From Roseobacter ponti (GTDB lineage Bacteria; Pseudomonadota; Alphaproteobacteria; Rhodobacterales; Rhodobacteraceae): a stretch of 64,000 nucleotides of DNA. Position numbers and translations under genes: made by a program. Of the stretch, positions 35,867-45,243 are shown in pieces (within the stretch, counting starts at the first letter, position 1; the number at the start of each line of letters is the position of its first letter). Below the pieces are notes generated by a model. It saw nothing but the letters and a program-made list of their open reading frames with translations, had not been told where the DNA came from and did no database searches. The stretch lies in NCBI RefSeq assembly GCF_012932215.1, contig NZ_CP048788.1:496001-560000 (forward strand), written 5' to 3'.

Positions 35867-36861
35867 TCGTCCGGATGACGGCTGCGGGCGCGTTTGAGAT
35901 TGAGGAGAGCCACCGTTATCCCGGTGGCGACAAAGACCTGCGCATTCTCTCGACCGCTGACAGCGAGGTTTTTGACCCGATCATCCGCGCGTTTCAGAGC
36001 GAGAACCCGGGGCTCAGCATCACCTATGATGTGGCCTCTTCGGCTCAGGTGATGACCGCCCTTTACCGCGAGGGCGCCGCCTATGATCTGGCCATTTCCT
36101 CCGCGATGGACCTGCAGACCAAACTGGCCAATGACGGGCTGGCGCGCGCATACCGGTCGGAGGCCACCGCGCGTCTGCCGGGGTGGGCGCGCTGGCGCGA
36201 CCGTGTATTTGCTTTTACCCAGGAGCCGGCAGTGCTGGTGATCAACGAAGCCGCCCTCGCGGGGCTTGAACTGCCGCGCAACCGCGAGGGTCTGATTGCC
36301 CTGCTGCGCGGCAATCCGGAACTCTTTGACGGGCGCATCGGCACCTATGATGTGCGCATTTCAGGACTGGGCTATCTGTTTGCCACGCAGGATTCTCGCA
36401 ATACCGAAAGTTTCTGGCAGCTCACCGAGATTATGGGGCGCCTTAACACGCGGCTTTACTGCTGTTCAGGCGATATGATCGCCGCTGTCGCCCGGGGTGA
36501 GCTTGCGCTGGCCTATAACGTCCTGGGCTCTTATGCCCGGGCGCGGCTTTCCGACACACCGGGCATCCGGATCATTGAAATGGAGGATTTCGTCTCCGTG
36601 ATGCTGCGCACCGCACTGATCCCACAGGCTGCCGTCGCCACCGAAGAGGCCGGCCGGATGATTGATTTTCTGGCGGGAATGCGGTCCCGGCCTGAGCTCG
36701 CAGCACAGTCCGGCCTGCCGCCTGTGGATCTTGACGAAAGCGATGCGGATGCAGCCGTTGTACGACCGATCCGGCTCGGTCCGGGACTGCTGGTGTTTCT
36801 GGACCGGATGCGACGCGACACGTTCCTGCGCAGCTGGGTCAGTTCTGTCGAACAGGACTGA
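35836..36861 (+). CDS. Periplasmic solute-binding protein, likely sensor accessory
   Basis: A 341-residue exported protein with signal peptide MRHACLALLLIVRMTAAGAF and a type 2 binding-protein pattern like iron(III)/spermidine ABC receptors (LRILSTADSEVFDPIIRAFQSENPGLSI, VLVINEAAL, IAAVARGELALAYNVLGSY). It has no ABC partner here; its gene begins within the 3' end of the histidine kinase gene, a strong sign of coupled function. I infer it is a third sensing component, as with other binding protein-kinase-regulator trios. A GGAG site precedes the start. Confidence 0.75.
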   Translation: MRHACLALLLIVRMTAAGAFEIEESHRYPGGDKDLRILSTADSEVFDPIIRAFQSENPGLSITYDVASSAQVMTALYREGAAYDLAISSAMDLQTKLANDGLARAYRSEATARLPGWARWRDRVFAFTQEPAVLVINEAALAGLELPRNREGLIALLRGNPELFDGRIGTYDVRISGLGYLFATQDSRNTESFWQLTEIMGRLNTRLYCCSGDMIAAVARGELALAYNVLGSYARARLSDTPGIRIIEMEDFVSVMLRTALIPQAAVATEEAGRMIDFLAGMRSRPELAAQSGLPPVDLDESDADAAVVRPIRLGPGLLVFLDRMRRDTFLRSWVSSVEQD

Positions 36862-36951
36862 CGAGAGTTCCGGGAGCATCCAAGGCTCACGGTTGTTCGG
36901 TCAGGCACCCGGCTGCTCAACAGCGGGATGTCACCTGAAAGCGCAGGCAGA

Positions 36952-37404
36952 TTACTTTTTAAACGGTGCCATCCCGGCACGCGCCAGTTCGTCTGCACGT
37001 TCGTTTTCAGGGTGGCCGGCGTGGCCCTTCACCCATTCCCAGGTCACGCGGTGACGGCTGTTGGCCTCATCCAGACGCTGCCAGAGCTCAGCATTCGCGA
37101 CAGGCTTTTTCGCCGCATTTTTCCAGCCGTTCTTTTTCCAGCCGTGGATCCAGGCCGTGATGCCGTTTTTCACGTAATTGCTGTCTGTCACGATGGTGAT
37201 CTCGCTGGCGCGGCTGAGCGATTCCAGCGCGTTAATTGCCGCAAGCAGTTCCATACGGTTGTTGGTGGTCTGCGGCTCGCCACCCTTAAGCTCGCGCTCT
37301 TTGACGACGGTGTCCCCGTCCATCGCGCGCAGCAGCGCGCCCCAGCCGCCTGGCCCGGGATTCCCCGAACAGGCGCCGTCGGTATAGGCGTAAAGCTCAG
37401 GCAC
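36952..37404 (-). CDS. rnhA: Ribonuclease HI
   Basis: Degrades RNA in RNA-DNA hybrids. The 150-residue enzyme shows [16 protein letters not shown] with the first catalytic Asp (Asp9), [15 protein letters not shown] with the Glu, [11 protein letters not shown] with the second Asp, and [17 protein letters not shown] with the active-site His and last Asp. The 3' gene of a leftward group (ispH, 83-residue ORF, DUF3429, methyltransferase, rnhA); its start overlaps the methyltransferase stop by 8 bases. Confidence 0.96.
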   Translation of the reverse strand: MPELYAYTDGACSGNPGPGGWGALLRAMDGDTVVKERELKGGEPQTTNNRMELLAAINALESLSRASEITIVTDSNYVKNGITAWIHGWKKNGWKNAAKKPVANAELWQRLDEANSRHRVTWEWVKGHAGHPENERADELARAGMAPFKK

Positions 37405-37990
37405 GGGCGATGATCCTCACCCAGGGGGCAATCACGCCATCAAGGCCGGCATCTTCTCCGGTCGTGACGTCTGACACAGTAAATCCCGCCGCTGCAAGAA
37501 GGCCGCTCAGCTCTTTGGTGGTGTAATAGGTGTAGAGCCGGCCGATCCCGTCGCGTTTGCTGCCGGTGCCGGTTTTCATGCCGATGTGAAATACGCCGCC
37601 GGGTCTGAGCGCGCGGGCGATAGCAGCCAGATACCGCGGAAAAGCCTCGCGCGGGGCGTGCAACAATGAGAAACTGGCCCAGATGCCGTCATAGCAGGCG
37701 GTGCCGGTCAGATCGTCAAAGCCTTTCTGCTCAGCCGCAACGCCCTCGTTCCGGGCGGCAAGCGTGACCATCTCAGCCACCGGATCCCATGCCGTTGCCC
37801 GCAGACCCGCGCGCGCCATGGCCGCCGCGGCGGCCCCGGGGCCACTGCCCAGATCAAGCACGTCAGCCCCATCCGGCAGCGCGGCGATAAATGCCGCAAG
37901 TGCCGGGTTGCTCTGCGTATCGGCATCGGCAAGTGCTGAATACTCATCAGCGCGGGCCGCATAGACCGACAGGGTTTCTTTGTCGCTCAC
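37397..37990 (-). CDS. Class I SAM-dependent methyltransferase
   Basis: A 197-residue methyltransferase with motif [20 protein letters not shown] (about 45-63), then WDPVAEM and [30 protein letters not shown] chose the GTG start at 37990 since it overlaps the previous stop (GTGA); the open frame upstream is DUF3429 antisense frame. The substrate is unknown; small-molecule methylation is likely from its size and SAM fold. Confidence 0.85.
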   Translation of the reverse strand: MSDKETLSVYAARADEYSALADADTQSNPALAAFIAALPDGADVLDLGSGPGAAAAAMARAGLRATAWDPVAEMVTLAARNEGVAAEQKGFDDLTGTACYDGIWASFSLLHAPREAFPRYLAAIARALRPGGVFHIGMKTGTGSKRDGIGRLYTYYTTKELSGLLAAAGFTVSDVTTGEDAGLDGVIAPWVRIIARA

Positions 37991-38439
37991 AGGAAAACCC
38001 CCGTGCAGAGCGAGGCCACGACAATCGCTGTCAGAAGAACCCGCAGCGACATCCACCAGGGCGGCGTCAGACCCCATCTCCAGAATGCGTAATCAAGGAT
38101 CAGCAGTCCGGTAAACCCGAAAATCAGGTTGGTGCCCGCAGCGACAGGCCCGCCACCGGTCATGAAAAAGGCCCAGAGTGCCGGGATCACAGAGAGCGTG
38201 TATCCGGTTGCGGCCTGCGCGCCTTCGGCTCGGGTTGAAAACCCCCAGAGCACGCCGGACATAAAAGAGAGGATCACCGAGCCGTAAAAGAGCTGCACAT
38301 AAGGCCCGATAAAGCGCGGGCCCAGATAGGTGGCACCCCATTGCGCCAGCGGGTCACTCAGATAGGTGGCAGCGCCCCAGACAAAGGGAATGAGCCCCGC
38401 AAGGCCCAGGATCAGCGGTGCCGCCGGAATACGGGTCAC
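37987..38439 (-). CDS. DUF3429 membrane protein
   Basis: A 150-residue integral membrane protein with four to five spans (PLILGLAGLIPFVWGAATYL, FYGSVILSFMSGVLWGFST, the AATGYTLSVIPALWAFF region and the C-terminal VLLTAIVVASL). The pattern matches DUF3429, of unknown function, which often lies near ispH/rnhA in this group. Start GTG overlaps the previous stop (GTGA), and its own stop overlaps the methyltransferase start. Confidence 0.8.
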   Translation of the reverse strand: MTRIPAAPLILGLAGLIPFVWGAATYLSDPLAQWGATYLGPRFIGPYVQLFYGSVILSFMSGVLWGFSTRAEGAQAATGYTLSVIPALWAFFMTGGGPVAAGTNLIFGFTGLLILDYAFWRWGLTPPWWMSLRVLLTAIVVASLCTGVFL

Positions 38440-38687
38440 AGGTCGGCCACCTCGCGTTCGGCGCGGGCCTCGCAGGTGTCAGAGCGTCCGTCCATGCGGG
38501 CTCTGCCCGGCTCTATGCGGTAGCGCTTCGGTGTCATTGCGTCGGCGCGCGACCTGTGTTCGGGCATCCCGGAAGCCCGGGGGACACTGGCGGGTATATC
38601 CAAAATTATCTGCGCCCCGTTCCGCCGCTGCATCGTGTTGAGATTGCCGGGTATGTTGCCGACCTCAGGAAACACCTGGTCGCTCAT
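38436..38687 (-). CDS. 83-residue ORF coupled to ispH, unknown
   Basis: [17 protein letters not shown] begins a polar, Arg-rich protein with one Cys near the C-terminus and no membrane segment. Nothing is recognised. Support is positional: the ATG overlaps the ispH stop (ATGA) and its TGA overlaps the GTG of the DUF3429 gene, so it fills the gap exactly. Its composition is low in hydrophobics, so it may be a small disordered protein or chance ORF. Confidence 0.4.
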   Translation of the reverse strand: MSDQVFPEVGNIPGNLNTMQRRNGAQIILDIPASVPRASGMPEHRSRADAMTPKRYRIEPGRARMDGRSDTCEARAEREVADL

Positions 38688-39634
38688 GCTGGTTCCCGCA
38701 GCACGCGGGGGACTTTGAACTCGACGTTCTCCACCGCGGTTTCGACCATTTCCCGGGTGACGTCATAGCGCTCCCCGAAAGCTGCAATGACTTCGTTGAT
38801 CAGCACTTCGGGGGCCGAGGCCCCGGCGGTGATGCCGATACTGGTGATCCCGTCCAGCGCGCGCCAGTCGATATCATCTGCGCGCTGTACAAGTTGCGCA
38901 TAGCCGCAGCCCGCGCGCGCGCCGACCTCTACAAGGCGTTTTGAGTTCGAAGAGTTCGGCGCACCGACCACCAGCATGGCATCGCATTTCGGCGCCATCG
39001 CCTTCACCGCTTCCTGACGGTTGGTCGTGGCATAACAGATGTCTTCCTTGTGCGGGCCGACGATCGCGGGGAACCGCGTCTGCAGCGCCGCGACCACATC
39101 GGCGGTGTCATCCACACTCAGCGTCGTCTGTGTGACATAGGCGAGGCGATCAGGATCGCGCACATCGACGGTCGCAACATCCGCCGGGGTTTCCACAAGC
39201 AGCACATCGCCCTCGGGCAGCTGGCCCATGGTACCGACGGTTTCGGGATGGCCCGCATGGCCGATCATGATCATCTGCAGACCGTTATCGGCATGGCGCT
39301 GTGCTTCGATATGCACCTTGCTGACCAGCGGACAGGTGGCATCGACATAGATCATCTCGCGCTTCTCAGCGGCCTGCGGCACGGATTTCGGCACCCCGTG
39401 GGCGGAAAAGATCACCGGCCGGTCATCGGGACATTCGGCAAGCTCTTCAACGAAAACGGCGCCCTTGTCGCGCAGCCCGTCCACCACGTATTTGTTGTGC
39501 ACGATTTCGTGGCGCACGTAGACCGGTGCACCCCATTTCTCCAGCGCCATCTCAACAATACGGATCGCACGATCCACGCCCGCGCAAAATCCGCGGGGCG
39601 CTGCCAGATAAAGGGTCAGAGGCGGTCTGGTCAT
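38684..39634 (-). CDS. ispH: 4-hydroxy-3-methylbut-2-enyl diphosphate reductase
   Basis: Last step of the non-mevalonate isoprenoid pathway, a [4Fe-4S] enzyme of 316 residues. The three cluster cysteines are present: [10 protein letters not shown] (Cys17), [10 protein letters not shown] and [14 protein letters not shown], with catalytic HGVPKSV and [11 protein letters not shown] blocks. It is the first gene of a leftward coupled group reaching to rnhA. Confidence 0.96.
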   Translation of the reverse strand: MTRPPLTLYLAAPRGFCAGVDRAIRIVEMALEKWGAPVYVRHEIVHNKYVVDGLRDKGAVFVEELAECPDDRPVIFSAHGVPKSVPQAAEKREMIYVDATCPLVSKVHIEAQRHADNGLQMIMIGHAGHPETVGTMGQLPEGDVLLVETPADVATVDVRDPDRLAYVTQTTLSVDDTADVVAALQTRFPAIVGPHKEDICYATTNRQEAVKAMAPKCDAMLVVGAPNSSNSKRLVEVGARAGCGYAQLVQRADDIDWRALDGITSIGITAGASAPEVLINEVIAAFGERYDVTREMVETAVENVEFKVPRVLREPA

Positions 39635-39711
39635 GGCGTTCTCCGGTTCGTTGAGCCAGAGGTAAGGCTTTGACCGCTCAGCGTCCAGTCATCAGCGTCA
39701 TGTCAGGCGTC

Positions 39712-40266
39712 TCAGGCCTCGTTTGCGTCGGCAAATTCGCGCGGCGGGCGGCCGATCACATCTTTGAGTTCATCAAGCTCAATGAAATTGTCGGCCTGGC
39801 GGCGCAGATCGTCCGAAATCATCGGCGGCTGGCTGCGGATGGTCGAGACCACCGAGACCCGGACACCTGAGCGTTGCAGGCTTTCCACAAGCGGGCGGAA
39901 ATCGCCGTCGCCGGAGAACAGAACGATGTGATCGATCCGCGGGGCAAGTTCCATGGCATCGACGGTGAGTTCGATATCCATGTTCCCCTTCACCTTGCGG
40001 CGGCCCATGCTGTCGGTGTATTCTTTGGCGGGTTTGGTGACCATCGAAAAGCCGTTATAGTTGAGCCAGTCCACCAGCGGGCGGATCGGAGAGTATTCGT
40101 CGTTCTCAAGCAAAGCGGTGTAATAAAAAGCCCGGAGCAGTTTGCCGCGGCGCATAAATTCCTGCCGCAGAAGTTTGTAATCGATGTCAAAGCCAAGCGC
40201 TTTCGCGGCCGCGTAGAGATTCGAGCCGTCTATGAACAGAGCGAGCCGCTCGTCCTTATAAAACAT
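39712..40266 (-). CDS. NYN-domain (LabA/DUF88-type) PIN-like nuclease
   Basis: A 184-residue protein of the NYN family, PIN-like metal-dependent RNases. Acidic motifs: ALFIDGSNLYAAAKALG (about 9-25), VLFSGDGDFRPLVESLQ (central D-x-D) and a late DNFIELDEL. The start at 40266 is chosen for the GGAAGGAC ribosome site; a longer frame adds 35 unlikely residues. Upstream, inverted repeats GGATGCT/AGCATCC (40287-40293 and 40326-40332) could fold the leader. An RNA substrate is inferred from the fold. Confidence 0.85.
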   Translation of the reverse strand: MFYKDERLALFIDGSNLYAAAKALGFDIDYKLLRQEFMRRGKLLRAFYYTALLENDEYSPIRPLVDWLNYNGFSMVTKPAKEYTDSMGRRKVKGNMDIELTVDAMELAPRIDHIVLFSGDGDFRPLVESLQRSGVRVSVVSTIRSQPPMISDDLRRQADNFIELDELKDVIGRPPREFADANEA

Positions 40267-40362
40267 TGTCAGTCCTTCCGTGAGGAGGATGCTGGTACTT
40301 TGATTTTCATTGTGCGTATTAATTAAGCATCCGTCGGACGCGCAAAATAAGGTTTTTTCCAG

Positions 40363-41004
40363 GTGTCGCAAGAGAGCAGGCCCTCAAAAATAAGCGAAAA
40401 CCTGCCTCAAATCCGGTCAGTTGTCCTGGTTGCCCTTGGGTCAAACCGTCCCTCGGCCTGGGGTGACCCGAGGGAAACCCTGCAAAGGGCCGTGTCGCAG
40501 GTGGGAAGTAAGATCGGAGTGATTCGCGCACTGAGCGGTCTTTACCGCACTCCGGCCTTTCCCGCGGGCAGCGGCCCCGATTTTGTGAATGCGGCTCTTG
40601 CGGCCGAAACCGCTCTCAGCCCGGGGGAGGTTCTGTCCGCGCTGCATGCGATTGAGGCCGATGCCGGTCGCGAGCGCAACGTAAGGTGGAGTGCGCGCGG
40701 ACTTGATCTCGATCTGATCGCGGCAGGTGATCTGGTGCTGCCGGACCCCGAGACCCATGAAGAATGGCGCGATCTGACGCTTGAAGACCAGATGAAACGG
40801 GTTCCTGAGACGCTGATCCTGCCACATCCGAGGATGCAGGAGCGTGCCTTTGTGCTGGTCCCGCTTTGCGATGTGGCGCCGGACTGGGTGCATCCGGTCT
40901 CCGGCCGCAGCGTATCCGAGATGTGCGCGGGCCTGCCGCAAGGCGCTCTTGACGAGGTGCAAAAGCTGCATTCTGCGCTTGTAAAACCGCAAAAAGGCGC
41001 CTAG
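40363..41004 (+). CDS. folK: 2-amino-4-hydroxy-6-hydroxymethyldihydropteridine pyrophosphokinase
   Basis: Folate biosynthesis: pyrophosphorylates 6-hydroxymethyl-7,8-dihydropterin. The HPPK pattern is clear: VALGSNRPSAWGDPRETLQRAV, the substrate loop SGLYRTPAFPAGSGPDFVNAAL, ERNVRWSARGLDLDLIAAGD with the Asp pair binding magnesium, and ILPHPRMQERAFVLVPLCDVAP. At 213 residues it is longer than E. coli FolK because of an N-terminal tail and an insert before the PHPR block. Start GTG 40363; the leader has no strong ribosome site, so it may begin elsewhere. Confidence 0.92.
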   Translation: MSQESRPSKISENLPQIRSVVLVALGSNRPSAWGDPRETLQRAVSQVGSKIGVIRALSGLYRTPAFPAGSGPDFVNAALAAETALSPGEVLSALHAIEADAGRERNVRWSARGLDLDLIAAGDLVLPDPETHEEWRDLTLEDQMKRVPETLILPHPRMQERAFVLVPLCDVAPDWVHPVSGRSVSEMCAGLPQGALDEVQKLHSALVKPQKGA

Positions 41005-41046
41005 ATAACGCACTTCTGATACACCTTATATCCGCTGGAGAGCTCC

Positions 41047-41400
41047 ATGGCCCGCGTCACCGTTGAAGATTGCGTCGATAAAGTCCCGAACCGTTTTGAA
41101 CTGGTTATGCTGGCTGCGCATCGTGCCCGTGAGATTTCCTCAGGCGCTGCAATCACCGTGAACCGCGACAACGACAAGAACCCCGTCGTGTCCCTGCGTG
41201 AGATTGCCGATGAGACACAGAGCGCCGAAGAGCTGCGCGAGCGTCTGATCGAGAGCAATCAGAACCAGATCGAGGTTGATGAGCCGGAAGAAGACGCAAT
41301 GGCGCTTCTTATGGGCGCCGAGCAGGACAAGCCGGAAGAAGACAGCATGTCCGAAGAGATGCTGCTGCGCCAGCTTATGGCCGCACAGGGGCAGGGCTGA
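41047..41400 (+). CDS. rpoZ: RNA polymerase omega subunit
   Basis: A 117-residue omega protein: [33 protein letters not shown] is the conserved N-terminal core that clamps the beta-prime subunit. The acidic tail ([26 protein letters not shown]) is typical of Rhodobacteraceae. It precedes the (p)ppGpp synthetase gene by 34 bases, the usual rpoZ-spoT neighbourhood. Confidence 0.96.
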   Translation: MARVTVEDCVDKVPNRFELVMLAAHRAREISSGAAITVNRDNDKNPVVSLREIADETQSAEELRERLIESNQNQIEVDEPEEDAMALLMGAEQDKPEEDSMSEEMLLRQLMAAQGQG

Positions 41401-41434
41401 TACCAGCTCCTCCCCGGCCTGAAGGGCGGACGGG

Positions 41435-43597
41435 ATGACGATCACAGCGGATGAAGATCTCGGCATTTCAGCGGATGATCTCATCGCTCTGGTCAGAAAG
41501 TACAATCCGAAGACAAACGCCAGGCAGATCCGTGCTGCATATGACTACGGGCGCGATATGCATGCGGGGCAGGTCCGGCATTCGGGCGAGCCTTATTTCA
41601 GCCACCCTGTCGCGGTCGCCGCGATCCTGACCCAGCAGCAGCTGGATGATGCAACAATCATAACCGCACTGCTGCATGACACGATCGAGGACACCAAAGC
41701 ATCCTATTCCGAGGTCGAAAAGCTCTTTGGCCCGGAAGTGGCAGGGCTCGTGGACGGTGTCACCAAGCTGACGAACCTGCAGCTCAATTCCACCGAGACC
41801 AAACAGGCCGAGAACTTCCGCAAGCTCTTTATGGCGATGTCCAAGGATCTTCGGGTCATTCTGGTCAAGCTGGCCGACCGTCTGCACAATATGCGCACCA
41901 TCAAGGCGATGCGTCAGGATAAACAGGCCCAGAAAGCGCGTGAGACCATGGATATCTTTGCCCCGCTCGCCGGGCGCATGGGTATGCAGTGGATGCGCGA
42001 GGAGCTTGAGGATCTGGCGTTTCGTGTGCTCAATCCGGACGGACGTGCCTCGATCATCCGGCGGTTCATCAACCTGCAGCGCGAAGCAGGCGATGTGATC
42101 CAGCGGATCACCGGCGATATGCGTCTGGAACTGAATAAGGCGGGCGTCGAAGCGGAAGTTCTGGGCCGCGCGAAAAAACCCTATTCGATCTGGCGCAAGA
42201 TGCAGGAAAAAGACCAGAGCTTCAGCCGCCTGTCGGACATTTACGGCTTCCGGATCATCACCGGCAGCGAAGAAGACTGCTACCGCACGCTCGGGGCCAT
42301 TCATCAGCGCTGGCGTGCTGTGCCGGGCCGCTTCAAAGATTACATCAGCCAGCCAAAAACCAACGGATACCGGTCGATCCACACCACCGTTTCCGGGCGG
42401 GACGGCAAACGTGTCGAAGTTCAGATCCGTACCGTCCAGATGCACGACGTGGCCGAAACAGGTGTGGCAGCGCACTGGTCTTATCGCGACGGTGTGCGCT
42501 CGCAGAACCCCTTTGCGGTGGATCCGGCGCGCTGGATCACCACGCTGACCGAACAGTTTGACGCCGAAGAGGATCACGAAGACTTTCTCGAAGCGGTCAA
42601 GCTCGAGATGTATTCCGACCAGGTCTTTTGCTTCACACCCAAGGGCGAGGTGGTGAAACTGCCGCGCGGGGCCACGCCGATTGATTTCGCTTTTGCCATT
42701 CACACCCGGATCGGCATGGCCTGTGTCGGGGCCAAGGTAGACCATATGCGCGTGCCGCTCTGGACGCGGCTGAAAAACGGACAGTCTGTTGAGATCATCA
42801 CCGCCGAGGGGCAGAGCCCGCAGGCCACGTGGCTCGATATTGCAACAACCGGCAAGGCACGGTCTGCGATCCGCAAATCGCTGCGTGAAGAAGATCGCGC
42901 GCGGTTTGTGAAACTGGGCCGTGAACTGGCCCGTTCAGCGTTTGAGCATGTGGGCCGCAAAGCCACCGACAAGGCGCTGTCGACGGCAGCGCGCAACATG
43001 CGCCTGAAAGACCGCGATGATCTTATGGCGCGTCTGGGCAGTGCCGAGATAACCGGGCGCGAAGTGGTGCAGTCGGTCTACCCTGATCTTGTTCCGAAAC
43101 CGGGTGAGAAAGTTGACGTGCGCCGCGCGGTGATCGGCCTGTCACCGGGCCAGTCATTTGAGCGCGCGTTCTGTTGCCAGCCGCTGCCAGGCGAGCGGAT
43201 TGTCGGCATTACGTTTCGCGGGCGCGGCGTGGTCGTGCATGCCATCGACTGCGACCGGCTCGGCGCATACGAAGATCAGCCAGAGCGCTGGCTTGATCTG
43301 CACTGGCACGATGGCAGCCACCCGGCGGTCTATGGCGCGACGCTTGAGGTCACGCTGAATAACGACGCAGGCACCCTGGGGCGTATCTGCACGCTGATCG
43401 GCGAAACCCGTGCAAATATTTCTGACCTGCAATTTATCGACAGGAAACCTGACTTTTACCGTCTTCTGATCTATGTGGAACTCAGAGATGTCGCGCATCT
43501 GCATTCTCTGATGCTGACGCTCGAGGCTGAGAGCGATGTTGCGGCGGTGTCCCGCGCGCGCAACATGTCGCAGCCTACGGGCGAATCTCCTGCCTGA
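41435..43597 (+). CDS. relA/spoT: Bifunctional (p)ppGpp synthetase/hydrolase (RSH)
   Basis: A 720-residue stringent-response enzyme. The hydrolase HD domain is intact (GEPYFSHPVAVA, LLHDTIEDTKAS with HD-x-x-ED near 68-73). The synthetase domain follows (RLSDIYGFRIIT, DYISQPKTNGYRSIHTTV), then TGS (VFCFTPKGEVVKLPRGATPIDFAF) and a C-terminal ACT (VTLNNDAGTLGRICTLIGE). Both active sites look functional, as for the single RSH of alphaproteobacteria. Confidence 0.95.
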   Translation: MTITADEDLGISADDLIALVRKYNPKTNARQIRAAYDYGRDMHAGQVRHSGEPYFSHPVAVAAILTQQQLDDATIITALLHDTIEDTKASYSEVEKLFGPEVAGLVDGVTKLTNLQLNSTETKQAENFRKLFMAMSKDLRVILVKLADRLHNMRTIKAMRQDKQAQKARETMDIFAPLAGRMGMQWMREELEDLAFRVLNPDGRASIIRRFINLQREAGDVIQRITGDMRLELNKAGVEAEVLGRAKKPYSIWRKMQEKDQSFSRLSDIYGFRIITGSEEDCYRTLGAIHQRWRAVPGRFKDYISQPKTNGYRSIHTTVSGRDGKRVEVQIRTVQMHDVAETGVAAHWSYRDGVRSQNPFAVDPARWITTLTEQFDAEEDHEDFLEAVKLEMYSDQVFCFTPKGEVVKLPRGATPIDFAFAIHTRIGMACVGAKVDHMRVPLWTRLKNGQSVEIITAEGQSPQATWLDIATTGKARSAIRKSLREEDRARFVKLGRELARSAFEHVGRKATDKALSTAARNMRLKDRDDLMARLGSAEITGREVVQSVYPDLVPKPGEKVDVRRAVIGLSPGQSFERAFCCQPLPGERIVGITFRGRGVVVHAIDCDRLGAYEDQPERWLDLHWHDGSHPAVYGATLEVTLNNDAGTLGRICTLIGETRANISDLQFIDRKPDFYRLLIYVELRDVAHLHSLMLTLEAESDVAAVSRARNMSQPTGESPA

Positions 43598-43639
43598 TGT
43601 CCCATCCGGGCCATCGGGTTGTCATAATCTAACGGTGAA

Positions 43640-44353
43640 ATGATCCGGATTCCGGACCGCTCAAACAAGGACAACTTCTTGGTCTTCAAACGCAGAGTTC
43701 CCAAAAGCTGGCCCCGTGCTGTGCTTGAATTTCTGTGGCCGCGCGGCGGTTGGGCACGGGCCTTTCACTATGTCAAACACCGGATGCGGCGACTGCCGGA
43801 CAGCCCCGAGCGGATTGCCAGGGGCATCTGGGCGGGGGTATTTGCGTCTTTCACGCCGTTTTACGGATTTCACTTCTTTATCGCGGCCGGGCTGGCGACC
43901 GTGATGCGCGGCAATGTGATTGCCTCTCTGATGTCCACTTTTTTTGGCAATCCGCTGACCTATGTGCCGATCGGTGTTGCCGCACTGTCCACCGGGCACT
44001 GGCTTCTGGGCGGTAAGATGGACGAAAGTGTCCAGCGGTCTTTCGGTGGAAAGTTCGTGGATGCCGGTGCGGATCTGAAAGACAACTTTATGGCGATTTT
44101 CACCGATGCCACCGCTGACTGGTCGCGTCTGGGTGTTTTCTACGACGAGATCTTTTTTCCCTATATGGTGGGCGGTGTCCTGCCGGGTATTTTCTTTGCG
44201 ACGCTTTGTTACTATCTGTCGGTGCCTGTCATCCGCGTATATCAGAAACGCCGCAAAGGGATGATCAAACAGAAGCTGAGCGAGATAAAGGCAAAAGCCG
44301 CAGCCAAAGCGGAAGCCAAGCGCAAGGCCGAACAACATTCTGCCGGGGAATAG
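43640..44353 (+). CDS. DUF2062 membrane protein
   Basis: A 237-residue membrane protein with a DUF2062 core: AFHYVKHRMRRLPDSPERIARGIWAGVFASFTPFYGFHFF and spans near 75-90, 97-113 and 190-205, plus a basic helical tail. Function unknown. The family usually begins near VFKRR, so TTG 43679 (13 codons downstream, with AAGGAC ahead) could be the true start. It sits between the RSH gene and pdxJ on the same strand. Confidence 0.82.
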   Translation: MIRIPDRSNKDNFLVFKRRVPKSWPRAVLEFLWPRGGWARAFHYVKHRMRRLPDSPERIARGIWAGVFASFTPFYGFHFFIAAGLATVMRGNVIASLMSTFFGNPLTYVPIGVAALSTGHWLLGGKMDESVQRSFGGKFVDAGADLKDNFMAIFTDATADWSRLGVFYDEIFFPYMVGGVLPGIFFATLCYYLSVPVIRVYQKRRKGMIKQKLSEIKAKAAAKAEAKRKAEQHSAGE

Positions 44354-44365
44354 ATGGAGGACACC

Positions 44366-45115
44366 ATGTCTGACACGAAAAAACTGCGCCTTGGCGTAAA
44401 CATCGACCACGTGGCCACGGTGCGGAATGCACGTGGCGGTGACTATCCCGACCCGCTGCGTGCCGCACGGATTGCACAGGAGGCCGGGGCGGACGGCATC
44501 ACCGCGCACCTGCGCGAAGACCGCCGGCATATCTCTGACGCGGACATCGAAGGGCTGATGGACGTTCTGACGGTTCCGCTCAATTTTGAGATGGCCGCAA
44601 CCTCCGAGATGCAGCAGATTGCCCTGCGCCACCAGCCTCATGCAGTCTGTATCGTACCGGAGAAGCGCGAGGAGCGTACAACCGAGGGTGGTCTTGAAGT
44701 CGCTCGTGAAGAGAACCGTCTTGCGCATTTTATCGCGCCGCTGCGGGATGCAGGATGCCGCGTCTCCATTTTCATCGCAGCCGATAAACGACAGATCGAA
44801 GCCGCGCACCGTATTGGCGCGCAGGTCATAGAGCTGCATACAGGTGCCTATTGCGACGCCCATGCTGAGGGCGACGCGGAGACGGTGAAAAAGGAACTCG
44901 CCGATCTCGGCGAAATGGCGGAATTCGCACACGGGCTTGGGCTTGAAGTACACGCAGGGCACGGTCTGAACTATGAAACCGTCTCTCCGGTGGCTGCTTT
45001 TCCGGAGGTCATGGAGCTCAATATCGGGCACTTTCTCATCGGGGAATCAATCTTTCGCGGGCTGCAGCCTGCCATCGCGGAAATGCGACGTCTGATGGAT
45101 GAAGCACGGGCCTGA
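44366..45115 (+). CDS. pdxJ: Pyridoxine 5'-phosphate synthase
   Basis: Condenses 1-deoxyxylulose 5-phosphate with 3-amino-2-oxopropyl phosphate to make vitamin B6. [50 protein letters not shown] and [15 protein letters not shown] are the active-site blocks. The start at 44366 is chosen because the GGAGG ribosome site overlaps the alternative ATG at 44354. At 249 residues it is of normal length. Confidence 0.95.
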   Translation: MSDTKKLRLGVNIDHVATVRNARGGDYPDPLRAARIAQEAGADGITAHLREDRRHISDADIEGLMDVLTVPLNFEMAATSEMQQIALRHQPHAVCIVPEKREERTTEGGLEVAREENRLAHFIAPLRDAGCRVSIFIAADKRQIEAAHRIGAQVIELHTGAYCDAHAEGDAETVKKELADLGEMAEFAHGLGLEVHAGHGLNYETVSPVAAFPEVMELNIGHFLIGESIFRGLQPAIAEMRRLMDEARA

Positions 45116-45127
45116 CGGGCACGTGCA

Positions 45128-45150
45128 CCCCGCAAATAATCGAAGCGGGG
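45128..45150 (+). other. Hairpin after pdxJ
   Basis: CCCCGC (45128-45133) and GCGGGG (45145-45150) form a 6-bp stem with an 11-base loop, 13 bases after the pdxJ stop. No T-run follows, so it may protect or weakly terminate the transcript. Confidence 0.3.
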
Positions 45151-45243
45151 CAACCGGATGTGACACAGAATGTATCAGGACACAGTCTTGCCACATTTCA
45201 GCTTTAAGTTGCGTAAAACATGTTTCTCCAGGGTATTGATTTT

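Noticed and set aside
41468-42745. A 425-residue frame on the - strand
   Set aside because: Antisense to the (p)ppGpp synthetase gene with no recognisable motif.
43661-45031. A 456-residue frame on the - strand
   Set aside because: Antisense to the DUF2062 and pdxJ genes, whose reading is certain.
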